In this document: piece after piece, positions 34,340 to 47,100 of the stretch | How positions within the stretch are numbered: the stretch's first letter is position 1 | How the letters are laid out: every line of letters begins with the position of its first letter | DNA from: Cyclaneusma minus | Taxonomy: Eukaryota; Ascomycota; Leotiomycetes; Marthamycetales; Marthamycetaceae | Direction: 5' to 3' | DNA: 64,000 bases | Assembly: GCA_037179335.1 (NCBI GenBank) | Contig: JAKZHN010000031.1 | Span: 350,733-414,732, forward strand | Made by a program: the position numbers and the translations under genes | Notes under the pieces: generated by a model | The model's database searches: none | Told to the model about the DNA's origin: nothing | Seen by the model: the letters and a program-made list of their open reading frames with translations, nothing else

Positions 34340-35231
34340 GATATTGACCTGTCACTTTCAGAGTATCTTGGCAGGAATATCGAGCTTTCGGGGCTGGCCG
34401 CTGGCAATATGCGAATTGTCCGTTTGGCAGAGGCAAGGCTGGAATGGCTGCACCGCGACTTCAATATCTCGAAAGCCGGTGGGATTGAGGGATTGACTGG
34501 TCTGGGGATGTTCACGCCGCGGATGCTGCGAATGTCTCATGGAAATTCTTGTCGTATTTCGCGGAAAGAATGGACTGACCGGTCGTATGACGACGAGCAC
34601 GACGGGGCGCGGAAATGTTGACAAGGCATGTTTGCTCAATATACAGATGTCTTTGAAGAAAGTAAAGGCCCATAGCGACGACTACTCGATAGGTAGTGCT
34701 CTCTGACTCCAGTAGACGTCTGCTTGCTGGAGTTACAAGTTTCTGTGGTCATATTTTGACCTTCCTTCTTTCCTTCTTCATTTGCTTCTTTGTTCTCAAC
34801 TGATTTTCTCCCCTTCTCTCTCCCCCGCCCTCTGATAGCTCTACCTCCCTCTCGGCCGACTCCGATATCCCCTTGTCCGCAGTGATCTCGTCCAGCATCG
34901 GCGAGCTTCCGAGGTTTGAAGGAAAGGCACAAAGGGTCTGCTGACTTCTGCGCTGGCTTCCAGTAGTCTATCTTTGAGTTTGATTTAGCAGATAGTAAAC
35001 CCGACCGCCTCTTCCCTATTTCTTTGGTTCTCTTCGACACCGTAGCGGTGCCGATCCATCCCAGATGGGTCTCATCCGATTCCGCGGTAGATCTTCGGGG
35101 AGGGGAGCTCTTTCGGAGATCGGCTTGGGATGCAACATCACCCCGCATCATCGTCTTATCACCGAATCAACCTCACGCCCTTTGGTACTTACTTGTACAT
35201 CAAGGCAAGGTATCCAATTGTCTGCTCTGTT

Positions 35232-35261
35232 GACGACGACGACGACGACGACGACTACGAC
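35232..35261 (+). repeat. GAC trinucleotide microsatellite
   Basis: About nine to ten (GAC)n units with one interruption (TAC), about 210 bp upstream of the FAD oxidoreductase start codon and thus probably in its promoter or 5' UTR. Confidence 0.85.
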
Positions 35262-35470
35262 TGATTCTTCGTCATCACCGCCAGTGCAAAATTCCAGCTC
35301 GTGATAGATACTCTGGCTTCGCAGTTGGACACCGTCGACTTCGAGCGTTTGGACCCCGTGATCATCTTCCTTTATCTTCCCAAATCCCAGTTCGTGGTGT
35401 GATCTCAGCTTCAGTTCCAAAATATCGACTCCCGGAAAACAACTCGTGCCACAAGTCACACACAGCAGCA

Positions 35471-37327
35471 ATGGCCATTTCTCGTTCATCCGACGGCGAC
35501 CATCCCCAGGCCTCATTGCCGCATCCCAATCCTTCGCACAGCTACTGGCATAGCCAGCCAAACGAAAAGTTGATTGGGAGACGATCGACTGATCATGTGC
35601 CCACCAAAGCTGATGTTGTCGTCGTGGGTGCTGGCATTTGTGGTGTGAGAGCGCTTTGGGAGTTGATGGGCATGGATGACGCCGATGATGTTGATCTAAC
35701 AGACGGCAAAGGGCTGGATGTTGTGCTGTTGGAGGCCAGAGAGGTTTGTTGGGGTGCTACAGGACGGGTAAGTTTCTTGTACCTGTTGGATTTGTCTTCT
35801 ACGGCATTCTCACTTGCATCCGCGAATACGAAGCAATTCCATGCTCAAGGCTTCTTCTGTCAATCGTGTTGCTTGTGTCTTGCTATCTTCTCTCGCTGTT
35901 ATTCTCTCTCTCGTTAAAGATCACCTGATTGACCCATTCTCCAGAACGGCGGCCACTGCCAGCCCTTACTCTACGAAAAGCCACCCCACATCGGCCGTTT
36001 CGAAATCCGCAACTTCGAACACGTCCAATCGCTCGTCAACAAATACTCCATTGACTGCGACTGGAAAGTAGCCCCTTCATGCCACGCCTTCTACAGCGCC
36101 GAAGCCTGGGCCAAAGCCGTGGCCGCCGTGACCAACATCAAAGCCACAGCTCCCGATCTCGGCAAAAACCTAACATTGATAAACCCCGAGAGCACAAACC
36201 CCAGTCTTAAAGATCTCCGGGTTCCCACAGCTGTCGGAGCCGTACGAACCGCCTTCGCCGGTAGTCTCTGGCCGTACAAGTTCGTCTGTGCCTTATTAGA
36301 AAAGATGCTAGAGAAGTATGAGGTCTCTTCTTCGTCTGATGTCTCTTCGAAAGCCGAGAGCGGGAAGAAGACGCTGAATCTGCAAACTAAGACTCCTGTT
36401 ACGAGTCTTCAGTCGCTGGATGACGGGACGTGGATTGTGCATACGGAACGTGGTATGATAGCCACTCCAAAAGTCCTACTCACTACCAATGGCTACACAT
36501 CCCACCTCATCCCCTCATTCTCCTCTTTAATCGTTCCCGTACAAGGCGAAATGAGCGCCCTCGCACCACCACCCAGTCTCCACCCATCGCGCAAATCCGC
36601 CTACGTCCCCAACGGGCTCTACGACCGCCTTTCAGCCATGCGAGATATCATGCCTCCCGCGCCCAAGGCAAGCAGCGGTCCCGGGTGGGACAGAAAAGAA
36701 ATCCAAAACACTTTGTCTGCCATGGGTGTTGCCAATCCACCATCCGAAGAGCCAATCCAAGACCGCCTCCATGCGACATACGGCTTCGGCGGTTCCCAAA
36801 ACGACCCCGACCGCGAAGACTACTTGATCCAACTCCCCTTCATCACGTCCACATTTGGTCTGTCCGGGGGTGAACTGATGTTCGGTGGCGGTCGCTCGTT
36901 CGCTACTAATGGTGGTGTCGGCACTACTGATGATTCGGCCATTAACCCTGCCGCTGCGCAATACTTGCGTCAAATCCTCCCGCAACACCTCTCTCTCCCG
37001 AAATCGGAAATTGGGGAAAATGGAGAGCTGAAGCCGTTGGCGCAGTGGACGGGGATCTTGGGGTATAGTAGGGATCAGTGGCCGTGGGTGGGAGAAGTGC
37101 CGGGTAAAAAGGGGGTGTGGATAAGTGCTGGGTTCCATGGTCATGGAATGCCGAATACGACGTTATGTGGGAAGGCGGTGGCGAGGTTGATGATGGGGGC
37201 GAAGAAGGATGATGTCGATCTGCCCAATGAATTTCATCTTACTGAAGACAGGATCAAAGAGGCGCTGAAGAAGCCGAGTGTTAAGGAGATGTACGGTGAA
37301 GGGCAGGGAAATCTTGTGTACCCGTAG
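35471..37327 (+). CDS. FAD-dependent oxidoreductase, D-amino-acid-oxidase (DAO) family
   Basis: A 559-residue flavoenzyme. Exons 35471-35767 and 35945-37327 join in phase 0 over a 177-bp GT-AG intron. The dinucleotide-binding motif is VVVVGAGICGVRALWEL (about residues 49-65), followed by VVLLEAREVCWGATGRNGGHCQPL, typical of fungal DAO-family enzymes; the intron falls just after the ATGR. Near the C-terminus, GILGYSRDQWPWVGEVPGK and WISAGFHGHGMPNTTLCGKA match the family's second FAD-contacting region. The substrate, probably an amine or amino acid, is unknown. ATG 35471 has a good context (GCAATGG); a longer frame begins at 35399 without ATG support. Confidence 0.88.
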
Positions 37328-37760
37328 ATTGGAGGTTTGAGACGGGCGAGGGAATACATGTGGGTTAAGCCAAACATGCGCGGGGAGTCAGGCTCGACGA
37401 TGCACGATTTGGGCTTGGAGTATTAAATGCAACTTTCAGATAACGTACATGAATAGACTATGATACAAATGAGGCCGCGGCTCCCCGGCCTCTAGGCTTT
37501 CAAGTGGAGCTAGAAAGTGACAGTTGTGAACGAAGTGCTGAATGACGAGTGGAGTTCATTGATCAGCCTGGCTTGTTTGTTATGCACCGCTTCTTCAGGA
37601 AGAGACTGGAATGGATTTTCATGATTTCTTTTTATCATACTCTACATACAAGCGTGGGTTTTATATCAAGCTGCCAGCCCCAGCTTCTGACTCTTCGCAC
37701 TTTGCAGGAGTGGGTTTTAGACTGCCCTTCCCAGCTTCTGACCTCGACCTATCCCAACAC
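37328..37760. other. convergent intergenic region
   Basis: Short gap between two convergent 3' ends. A repeated CCCAGCTTCTGACTC/CCCAGCTTCTGACCTC motif occurs at about 37679 and 37730. No gene seen. Confidence 0.5.
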
Positions 37761-40700
37761 TCATCGTAAACCGTACATCCTTGCAAGTACCTCCATACCC
37801 AACTCCGAACCATGCCATTCCGCCGCGTAACACCGACCGAACCATGTCATTCCACCACAGATCAAAGCACGACCCCTTGGACCACCAGAAGTGCCAGGAT
37901 TTTGCCGTAACTCCGTATTCAGGATTCGAAAGACTTCGGAAGACACCGGAACACACAAGAGAGCAAGAGCAATATCCGTTGAGAAAGACCACGGTCTAGC
38001 AAGAGACAGCACCTTGGCAGCATGGGCTGACCAGACCCATGCCACACGGCTGGCTGCTATGCTGCGGGACTGTTTACCATCTTGCTCCGTGTGCGTGGGG
38101 CCCCAGTTCTTCTTGTTCTTGAAGTCGGCGAGTTCGCCATATTGAGCAAATCTCAAAGCGTCATTCATCTCTCTTGCCGACCGTTCATACGGCATCTGGA
38201 ACACCCAACTCTCTCCCTCATACCGAGTGCACCTTTTTGGTAGACGCAATACCACGCGATCACCCGGCGTGGAGTAGATTGTAGCGCTGTGGAGCAACAG
38301 AAACTCGTGGCTTGGCCTGCCCTTGAAGTTCCAGATCTCCACCTTTGACAATTTGCCGGGCACCTCGTAAACCCGCAAAGTTGATACCTGCGCGTCCTTA
38401 CCGTTTCGGACGGCGCTTGTAATGGTAAAAGTCTCGGATAGGGTTGCGTGATCAGGGATCGGGGGCAGGGTGGAGGCAGTAACTATGTTTTCAGAAGCTC
38501 CGATGAATTGTCCAGGTCGAGGACTATTGCCACTCAGTACCGCGGACGAAGCTTTTGCGGGTCCAATTGCCTTGTTCATGCCACCGCTCGAATTGCCCCA
38601 CATCGATCCCTCGCGAAATTTGTCAGCTGGTGTCATGGTTTCAGGAATCGATGTTGCGGGAGTGGATGGCGTGGCAGGAGATATCGTGGGAGCAGAGTCC
38701 GGGGGAGCCGGACGAAGAGCATGCTCAGTCACAGCCTTGTTGGGTGCAAGTGGAAGTGCGGCGGGTGTCATAGGAAGTTCCGGAGTAGGGGTAGCACGAG
38801 AACACTTGGGCTTAGACGCAGTTTGGGGCGGTGACGAGAAGACTTGAGAGCTTTCCTTCTCTCGCTTGTCGGGCCCAAATGAGGGAGCAGGGTTGACAAC
38901 AGCTGTCGCAAGCTCGTCGCTATCTTGATTGTTCCACATCGACGCTGACAGGCTTGGTAAATGACCAGTGATGGGGCATTTGGCCGTCGTCCTGGACTCG
39001 GGGGCTGGTTTGGAAGGGACGGGACTGGGCTTCGATGCACCCGGAGAAGATTCAGTTTCGACGATGTCATTACTGGTAGTGGCAAGCTTAGTTGCGGGAA
39101 TGGCCAGAGTAATCTCCAGGATTGCTGGGGAAGACTTCACATCCTTGGTGGTCTCGGCTGCGATCTGAGTGGCAGTCGTAGATCCCGACTCCGGGGCAGC
39201 CGGAGGAGAAGAATCAAGATCAATTTCAGCCGTGGCGATCTGCGGCTCTGGCGAAGGAGAGCTGGAGCCGTCGTTGGTAGAACCGACTGAAGATGTGGAT
39301 GTAGACGAAGGTTCCAAAGTGGGAGAGCATGGGACAGCATCAGCTGCTTTTGTTGCGGGATCGGACGTGGTCGATACAGTCTCAGCGGAGAGGGACAGTG
39401 AAGCTGAGCTCGATACCATGACCGAGGTCGCGTCGCTTGACTCATTCACGAGCTTGCTATCACCCACGACTTCTCCGTGATCGCTGTGTGCGCAAGCGTC
39501 TGCGCTACTGCTTGGGATTTCGGGCAGGCTCACAACGAGAGCTGGGTTTGCTTTGGCGAATGTGCTGACACGACCGTCTGAGTTTTCATGAACAGAACCC
39601 ACCGGGTTATTGATGCCAGACTTGATATCATTCAAGTCTGTGTCGAGCTTGGTATGCAGAGCAGCTAAGGCACGTCGTCCCGCTTCCGCGCCGTCGTTGA
39701 GATATTCCATTCCACCGCAGATCTTCTCTCCCAGTTCTTTGAGCTGCGTGGCAGAAGCCAGCTTGTCACTCCGTCGTTCCAGGGCGCGAATGCTGTCTGC
39801 AGTGGCCAGAGTGCTGATCGCGGTGGTCGATGCTCGAGTTTTGATATGCTCAGTGAGGTTTCGCTCGGTTTGGACAACACTCTGGGTGATAACTTGCTGG
39901 ACCTGGCCAATGGTTTGGGCGAAGTTTTGTTCGACATCACGGAGTTTCGCAGCGGTGGCTATGGTATCAAAACGTTCATCAAGTAGATTCTTGATCTACT
40001 CAACAGTCGGAATGTCGCGGATCAACTCTGTGATCTTTTCGGTGGTAGGGAGCGAGTCTACGCGACTTTGCAAGATGCTGAACAAACCGGCGATTCGCCT
40101 GCAAGTTGTCTGCAGCTCTTTCAAACGTACCTCATTATCCGGTAGATCAGCGAAAGCTTTCATTACATCATCATACATCTCTTGAAGAACCCTTGTGGAT
40201 GGGCGACTCTCGAGTTTCTCGAGAATGTCGTTGGCCGAAATTTCCACCTTGGTGGAGAGGTTTTCAATCGAGGTATTCAGCGGTCCGATGGCGCCATCGA
40301 AATGAGCAATAATGTGGGCGGTTTCCGAGGTAGCAAGAGTGGCAATGGTGTCGTCGGTTGCTTGATCGGAGGCTGTGAGGGACGTGATTATATCGTTCTT
40401 CAATTCGCCGAGATCATTTCGGAAGTCCGCACGAAGGTCCGAACGAAGATCCGTAGCTACCTTGTCGAGCTTGGTAGTAAGATTCGAAGCCTGCTTCGCA
40501 ATGGCGGTCATGTGCTCGGTGAGAGTGGCCATCTGCTGTTCCGTAATGGTCAAGCGTGTGCCAGTTGCGCCAGCACTCTCGTCCGTTGCTGTCGCGTTGA
40601 CTGTAGGTTCCAAGGTCTTCATCGGTGTCTCATGTGTCTGGCGGTCCATGTGGCTGATGCGGTATGAGAGCTTGAGTACGTAGATCAAGATGACAGCGCC

Positions 40701-41390
40701 AAGGGCAATACCGACGAGTAAGACACCCAGAATAAGGACAATTGCGGCAAAAGCAGAGGGCTCCATGCGGCTAACAGCTTCGGTGACCGACATAGCTGAT
40801 AGTTGATGAAATAGTGTTACCACAGAGTGGCAAAACAAAGTCGAACCATCTCGGACGAGAATGTAGAGGGGCTGGATATCGCCGGTTTCGTGTCGCTGTT
40901 GGAGCAAAACTGCCAAGGGGACAGTCCAGCTGGCGGGGTCGTCGAACAACATGTAGGTACCGTTCTTGAATGACATATTGAAAGTCAGGCGATCTTTGAA
41001 GCTGCGCGATATACAGCTACCGTCGAAGCAGTAATCGATGCCGTGCCTTTTCAACTCTCCAGCAATCGGGCCGATCTGAAGGAGGCTTTCGGTGTCGTAA
41101 TGAAGCAGCCATTCAAGTCGGAGCTTGAAGACGAAGTGTTCGAGAGGATCCAAGCTATGAGGGACGAGATCGAGGTACCATACGCTCCAAAGCAAGAGGG
41201 CGATGAGGATGGGCGCACCGGTGATGGCGGCCTTGACGCGTGGTCGCAATCTGGACTTGCGCAGCATGAGGGTGGCGCAACTTTTGAGTGAGAGGAGGAG
41301 GGCGGAGACTATGGCGAACAGAAGAGCGTTGGGTTCGAGGAGGAGAGGCAGCGCATGGCTAGACATCTTGGCGATCGTGTCGAAAGCCAT
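37761..41390 (-). CDS. large membrane/coiled-coil protein with one in-frame TAG
   Basis: One frame of 1210 codons from ATG 41390 (MAFDTIAKM) to 37761, open except for TAG at codon 465 (39998-39996). Part 1: two hydrophobic helices (about residues 20-90), a putative lumenal domain with cysteines, and a strong helix (AIVLILGVLLVGIALGAVILIYVL) near 225-250. Next comes a heptad-rich coiled coil that runs across the TAG. After about residue 560 there is a long Ser/Pro/Thr/Ala-rich linker, and near the end a compact region (FTITSAVRNGKDAQ...SKVEIWNFKGRPSHEFLLLHS...) that could be a PH-like fold. Three explanations fit the TAG: nonsense mutation, readthrough, or a 66-bp in-phase GTAGAC...GAGTAG intron. 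I do not recognise the family, and the last 80 residues may be mis-spliced. Confidence 0.55.
39996..39998 (-). other. in-frame TAG interrupting the membrane/coiled-coil frame
   Basis: The codon sits between CCGACTGTTGAG and ATCAAGAAT on the minus strand. The decayed neighbour copy reads CCGACTGTTGAAAAGATGGA at the same place, so TAG replaces an AAG lysine codon. Coding sequence resembles the copy on both sides. Confidence 0.8.
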
Positions 41391-41499
41391 TGCGTCGGCG
41401 CGGTGTGAGATTGTGCGAAGTTGGGTGCAGGATCGTGTGTTGTCAATTGAAGACGGCAGAAGGGAGGGGGACTGAGGAGAATTGCGAACAGAAAGAATC

Positions 41500-41900
41500 A
41501 GTTCGCGGTTGCGCAGTGTGTGGAGGAAGAAAAGGTTGGAAGTGGATGGAGCTCGCGCTGCATTTATGTCCAGAGTTGCGCGAGCGGCTCGCCTCAACCG
41601 GTTCGCTTATTTAGTGCGAAAAGCCGCTTCAAATTGTTTGCCGGTGATATTCTGCGGCGGAAGACTCGGAAGATCTAAGCGCCTGAAAGCGGCTGGCAAA
41701 CGATGTTGAAGTTGTCGGAGACCGAGAGCGAGGTCTGGCAAAGACAGCGAGGTCTGACAACGACGGCGAGGTCTGACAATCACAGGGTGATTTGGGGACA
41801 ACAAGGAGATTGGTGAACGAGAGTTCACTTTCCTACCAAGAAGAAAGTTGACGGATAAGAGATGAATCAAGACTTGACTTTCGTAGGATTCAAGGACCAA
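41500..41900 (-). repeat. duplicated upstream region, copy A
   Basis: The sequence upstream of the membrane/coiled-coil gene resembles that upstream of its decayed neighbour (43460-43830). Shared plus-strand blocks are TGGAGCTCGCGCTG(C/T)ATTTATG, TTGTTTGCCGGT(G/A)AT, and a later GGCAAA...TGTTGAAG stretch. The promoter was therefore duplicated with the gene. Confidence 0.6.
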
Positions 41901-42218
41901 GATCCTAAATTCAACCCCTATTTGCTTAATTTCTCGTAAATTTCCAGAGGTTTGCTTTCTTCCTGTCTTTCGATCCTGCTCGCTTAGCACTTTCCCCTGT
42001 TATTCTTTCGACAACAAACAGTCATTAGGAGAGTTCGAGGTGATGCTAGAATCTAAAACTACTAAATGAATGTGACGGCTGGATAGCCTGAATTAAGTTA
42101 TGAACGAAGGATCGATTACATCGATTATCCCATCTTGTCCACTGTGCACTGTTTCACTAGCAAGAAAACAGAACGTATCTTCAAGTTATTTTTGTGTTTC
42201 TTGGTGGTGGTGGCTAAT

Positions 42219-43324
42219 CTACATGCAAGTGTAAGCCTTATGCTCCCCTGTCTGAGCAAAACGTTCGCCAAGCAAGTTCTCCATCTTTTCAACAGTCGGC
42301 AAGTTGCCGGTTAACCTCGTGATATCCCTAATTGCCGGAGGCAAGGGCATGCAGTCTTGTAGAAAGCAGAATAGACTGTAGATGTGCTTGGTACTCAAGT
42401 ACTCGTTCAACGTGTTCTTGATCTCTCCTGAACCTCCAGCAGCATTTTGTACGTCCTTAATGCTGTCATCAGATCTTGGTAAGCCGCTAATACTACCGAC
42501 ACATCTTGGTTCGTCTCATTGGGAAGTCTTCCGGATCGGAGACTCTTGGTTTCAAGCATGGCTTTGAGTGAACTTGAAGTTTCCAGCTTGGTAGAGAGAT
42601 TGCTGATCGACGTCCTTAGGGCTCCCATAGTGCTGTTGAAACGCTCGATTGTGAGGGTGGCGTCAGTAACGGAGGCAATGATGCCGTCGGCTGCTTGATA
42701 GGAGACTGCGAGCGAGGAAAATGACGTGATCATGCAAAACTTCAAGTCTTCGAGATCTTTTACGGAAACCACACGGAAATCGCTTCGGAACCTCGCATTA
42801 AAATTGAGAGCTGCTTGCTCGAGCTGGGTAGTCGTGAGCAGACTTGCAAATTGCTTGTCAATGGCCGTCATTTGCTCAGTGAGAGTGGCGACATGCTGTT
42901 TCGCAGCCATCAGGAGTTTGGCCACATTCTTGTGCGTTGTTGTCGTTCCAGCAGCAGATTACAAGGTCTTCGTCCATGTCTGAAGCGTGAGTAAGCCACT
43001 GAAGGCGAGGAGGACCAGCAGTGCTGCCTTCAGAGTCGCAGGGGCCTCACTTATCGGAAGTTCAGTCAAGAGCTGCTGGTGAAAGAAGAGAAGTTGCAGG
43101 CTGCGCAGCAAGTCGTCGAGGTAGAGGTAGGTGGCGAAGACAGCGAGGAGGAAGACGGTCGCGAAGGCGTGCAACCTATGGGATACTCCATGGGAGCGAT
43201 ACATGGCAGTTGCGCAGCCAACGATGAGCATGAAGATGACGGCGTGAAGAAGGGGAAGGAGGTTGGACGCGGCAGCGATGCTGGAGCCCAGCATATTGGC
43301 GCCGCCGCCCGAGTCGAAGGCCAT
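42219..43324 (-). pseudogene. decayed tandem copy of the membrane/coiled-coil gene
   Basis: Starts MAFDSGGGAN at 43324, like MAFDTIAKM next door, and has similar N-terminal helices, but lacks about 100 residues of the lumenal region. A TAA stops the frame at 42961-42959, where the neighbour has GAA after an identical AAGACCTTG. Downstream the same frame reopens with coiled-coil sequence (HVATLTEQMTAI against MATLTEHMTAI), then shifts frame near 42407 and continues as TGNLPTVEKMENLLGERF to a stop at 42219. The whole C-terminal half is missing. A stop, a frameshift and a truncation together make an intact product unlikely. Confidence 0.7.
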
Positions 43325-43459
43325 TGTAGATCGACTGTTGGGATTAGGGTAGAGAGGCGATGCTGTACTTTAGAGCAGGGCGCAAGGAGAGCAAGAAGAA
43401 GGGTGGACGTATTTGAAGGCGAGCTCAAAATGTAAACAAACGATTCGGTGTCGTCGTCA

Positions 43460-43830
43460 GCAGTTGCGCAGTAGGTGGAGAAGGAAGAGAAGAAGATGGA
43501 GGGTGGGTGGAGCTCGCGCTGTATTTATGCTCAGAGCTGGCGCCGCGCTGCTCCGCTCGAGCTACTAGCTTACTTAGTACAAAATAAGCTCTTTTAGAGT
43601 TGTTTGCCGGTAATTTCTTTGGCGGCAGAGGAGTCGGAACCTTTCAGCGCCCGGGGACGGCCGGCAAAGTGGTGTTGAAGGCGTAGTTGGTACGTCAAAC
43701 CCGGAGCGACAGCAAGGTCTGATATCGACATGGAGATTTGGGATTAATAAGTATATTTGCGAACTTTAAGTCACCTCCCTACGGAGAAGATAGTTGAGTG
43801 ATGAAAGCCGGGCAAGAAATTGGGGGATGA
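43460..43830 (-). repeat. duplicated upstream region, copy B
   Basis: Second copy of the region described at 41500-41900, in the same order and orientation, lying upstream of the decayed copy. The offset between copies is about 1.95 kb. Confidence 0.6.
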
Positions 43831-44123
43831 GGCGACACTGGTAAGCAAGTAAAATACTGATATCCTTGTTTTAGATGCGATCTAAGGTAGTGAGAAGTAT
43901 TTCAACTAAGGCTAGATGCAAGTGTCTTGCAATAGATCCTATAAACATATATCCAAAACGACAAGGACACGCCTGTCTCAAACAAATGGAACTTGAGCTA
44001 ACCGATATTCGATGCCGGTGATGAAGTCAAGCAGGCGGCCCAATCAGAACGGAGATATCCAGATCCTTTTCATCATCCCCACCATCCCTTCCATCTCCAT
44101 CTCAGTCACTTCCATTCTCTCGA

Positions 44124-47100
44124 TCAATCTACCGGGGGAGACAAAGGCGGTCTCCCAGAAAGCAAACTGGAATCTATATTGTCATTGTCTCCGTCGACCG
44201 AATCGTGATCAAACTGTTCGTAAAAACTCCACTCCTTATCGAATTCATCCCGATCTCTTCCGTACCTATACCAAACCCTGCGGTGCCCTCTCTGAATCCA
44301 CTCCCCAGTGACACCGTCGGTGCGGAATTGCCGCCTCTCTTCTCCGTTCTCGTCTGTGAAGAAGTCGGCGTTGTCACCGTCTCTGTATGGTACCCACTCC
44401 TCGCCTTCTTCGAGATCGACGTATTCGCCGGTCCAATACGGGATGCGGTCGTAGCCGGTGCGCTCGTCTGTCTCATGGAATTTGAAGACATATTTCGTCT
44501 CTTCCCCGCTTTCCCCTTGTATCGTCATGATGTAGGCTGGTCTCTGTTCATCGTCTTCCCCTTCTTGGATCTCCGCATAGCGTCCATTGATACGAGGCAT
44601 GATATAACGTTGCTCGTCAAAGTCCCACAGGAAGTCGGGAAAATCGCCCTTCACATCTAATCGACACTCTCCGGGAGCAATGTTTGTCATGTAAGACGGA
44701 TCGTCAATACGCATGCCAGTAATGATATACGAGTGCAAATCCGCCACATGTTCGTGAAAGAGCTTCTCCAGACCCGCGTTCTCTAGCCACTTGTCTTGGA
44801 GTGCGTGTCTCACCCAGCCCATGGCATCTGGCCATTTGCGAAGCATCATCTTGGCCACAGCAACCGTCCTAGCCGCAATGGTTTTGTACTCTTGCGGCTC
44901 GCCCTCATGCATTTTCAGGGCTTTGTTGACCGAGTTACCCGCCTCCCAAGTCTCTTTAGCAATCTTCTCAACCTCTGCTTCGTCAATCTTGTACCACTTA
45001 GCATTGAGCATCGAAAAGAGCCGCTCAAGCTTGATATAGAACGAGTTTGCATCAACAATCAACATCCTCGCCCTCGCCAGAATGCTAGAGCGCTTTAGGA
45101 TTCTCGAGCGATGATTCGCCTCATCCAAGTCCATGAAACGCTCCTCCTTTTCCTGCCTGTCCTCGAAATGCTTCTTGAGCATGTTGATATCGTCTTGTTT
45201 CTCCCAGTCTTCCTGGGGCATCGGGAAGTCGGGTTCCATCTTGGGGTCAAATTTGTAGCCAGAAATTATGCCAGGTCTCGTCTCGTCGATGTGTTCAAGC
45301 TCTAACATCGCCTCCCTTTTCCAATCTGCTGGTCGGCCTTCGCGGGAGATGGGGTCGGAGTCTTCGGCCACGAGTCCCTCTTTCTTCAGTCCTCTCAGGA
45401 GGTCCAGGGAGGTTTCTCTCATGTAGTAATTGTCTTCTCTCAGAGCTTGCCAGTAGGCCTTGTACACGCGCATTTGGTAGTTGGCGGCCCTGGCGGCCCT
45501 GTCCAAGTCCTCAAGTTTTTTCTCGTCGGCGTCGTGCTGGAGTCTCAGGTCTTCGTTCACTTTGACGAGTGCTGGTGTCTCCTCGTGGCTCCTGGCGGCC
45601 GCCAATTCGTCCCTGTACCGGTGAGATCGTTTTTCAAGCGCCTCGTACTTGGCTCTCAGCTCATCCATCTCATCCTGCAAAACTCCCTTCTCATTCGAGC
45701 ACGCATGTTTTCCATCCCTGAGCTCGTCATGCAGCTCGTTGATCTGTCTCTCATACTCCTCCTCCCGCGCTTTGGCTTGAATGGTGAGCGTCACCATCGC
45801 CTCTTTCTCAGCCTCTCGGCCCTCCTTACTGCCAGCCATATCCTTCTCCATAACAGCCAGTCTCTTCTCCAGGAATTGGATTTCCTTCTCGCGCAGATCT
45901 GCAAGACCTGCCATGTTGGCGAGGCCCGTGGTTGTGCTTCCGAGCTTCGAAGCCAGTTCTTGTGCGCTTTGGTTGATTTTGGACCATTGCTCCGTCCATT
46001 TCTGGTCAACTTCCTCTCTCCTGATAGCAAGCATCATTGCATTAACCACACCATTTAGTCGCCTGATATCTGCTGCAGCAGTGCCGCGCTCTCTTTTCGT
46101 GTACTCAGAAGCCGTCGTCAAGTTCAACCTGCTTTGCAAGGCCTCGACCTCCCTTTCCAACTCCTGGATGCGCTGCTGCCTCATCTCGGACGCTTCGAGA
46201 GCTTTCTGGTTTTCCCGTCGTAGTGCCTTCATCAGTTGGCGCATGGTGTGTTCGAAAGTCCCGCGAATGCTCTCATCGTCCTCGTCGTCATCAAAGGGAC
46301 TGCTTACTCTCGGTCTCTCCCTAGATCCGGCTCTGGATCCTGCCATGGATCCTGGCGCTGAGAGAGTCTCAATCTGATGTTCATAGTCGGACATTCTGCT
46401 TTGCGTGTCTTGCTCGTATTCTTCATACACCTTGAGCGTGTCCTTATTTTTGTCTTCGAGCTGTTGGACCTTTAGCTCCAGTTTTCGCACTTCCATCTTG
46501 GCGTTTCGTACTTGGGTCTCGAAGTCGATGCGTTCTTGAGCAGACAGTGGTCCTCCGTCATGTTTGATTATGGGCTGCGTCGGTTGCGTGGGCTGGTTGG
46601 CATTGGCGCTCTTCAGCTCAGCGAGCTCCGTCTCAGTAGTCTTGTTTACGGCGCCCAAGTTTCGGATTTCCTTTTCTTTCTCAGCCAGCAATGTTTTGTA
46701 CTTTTGCTCGCTCTGATCCAAGGCTCTCTTCGTCTTCGAGAGCAGGTCGACACGTTCGTTCAGGTCCTCCTGGACGAGCTCTCGGTTCTTTTTCGCTACG
46801 TCCCTTTCTCTCTGAAGTTCAGTGATCTCCTCGTTGCCCTTCTCACACCTCTCCTTCCACATCGCAGCCTGGTCCTTCCATTGTTTGACTTCCTTGACCT
46901 GCTCATTCAGCTTGCCCAGCTGTTTAGTCTGTTCACGAATCTTCGCATCTTTGTCCTTCTCACGTTTCCGTGCCGACGTGAGGTCTTCATCAAGCTTCTT
47001 ATTCTTCTTTTGCAAGTCTTCAACTTCCGTTTGCAACTGTCTAATCTTCTCTTGAGCCGTCGTCAGGTCTTCGTCACTCTTCTTATTCTTTTTCCCAAGG

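Larger units (their letters stand above)
30971..35470. other. long intergenic region
   Basis: About 4.5 kb without a convincing gene. A frame at 34199-34621 reads plausibly as protein for a while but has no domain or conserved neighbour. A (TCACTG)n-like stretch is at about 33726-33742 and a CTACCTACCTAGCTAGG stretch near 31940. Confidence 0.4.

Noticed and set aside
34199..34621. 140-codon frame that reads like protein (IPRDVPVWWEVELHSH)
   Set aside because: No recognisable family, an overlapping frame of similar length, and the two palindromes fall inside it. Kept as unsupported.
42959..42961. An intron that would remove the TAA in the decayed copy
   Set aside because: The nearest GTAATC...AAG span is only about 34 bp, too short, and a frameshift remains further on.
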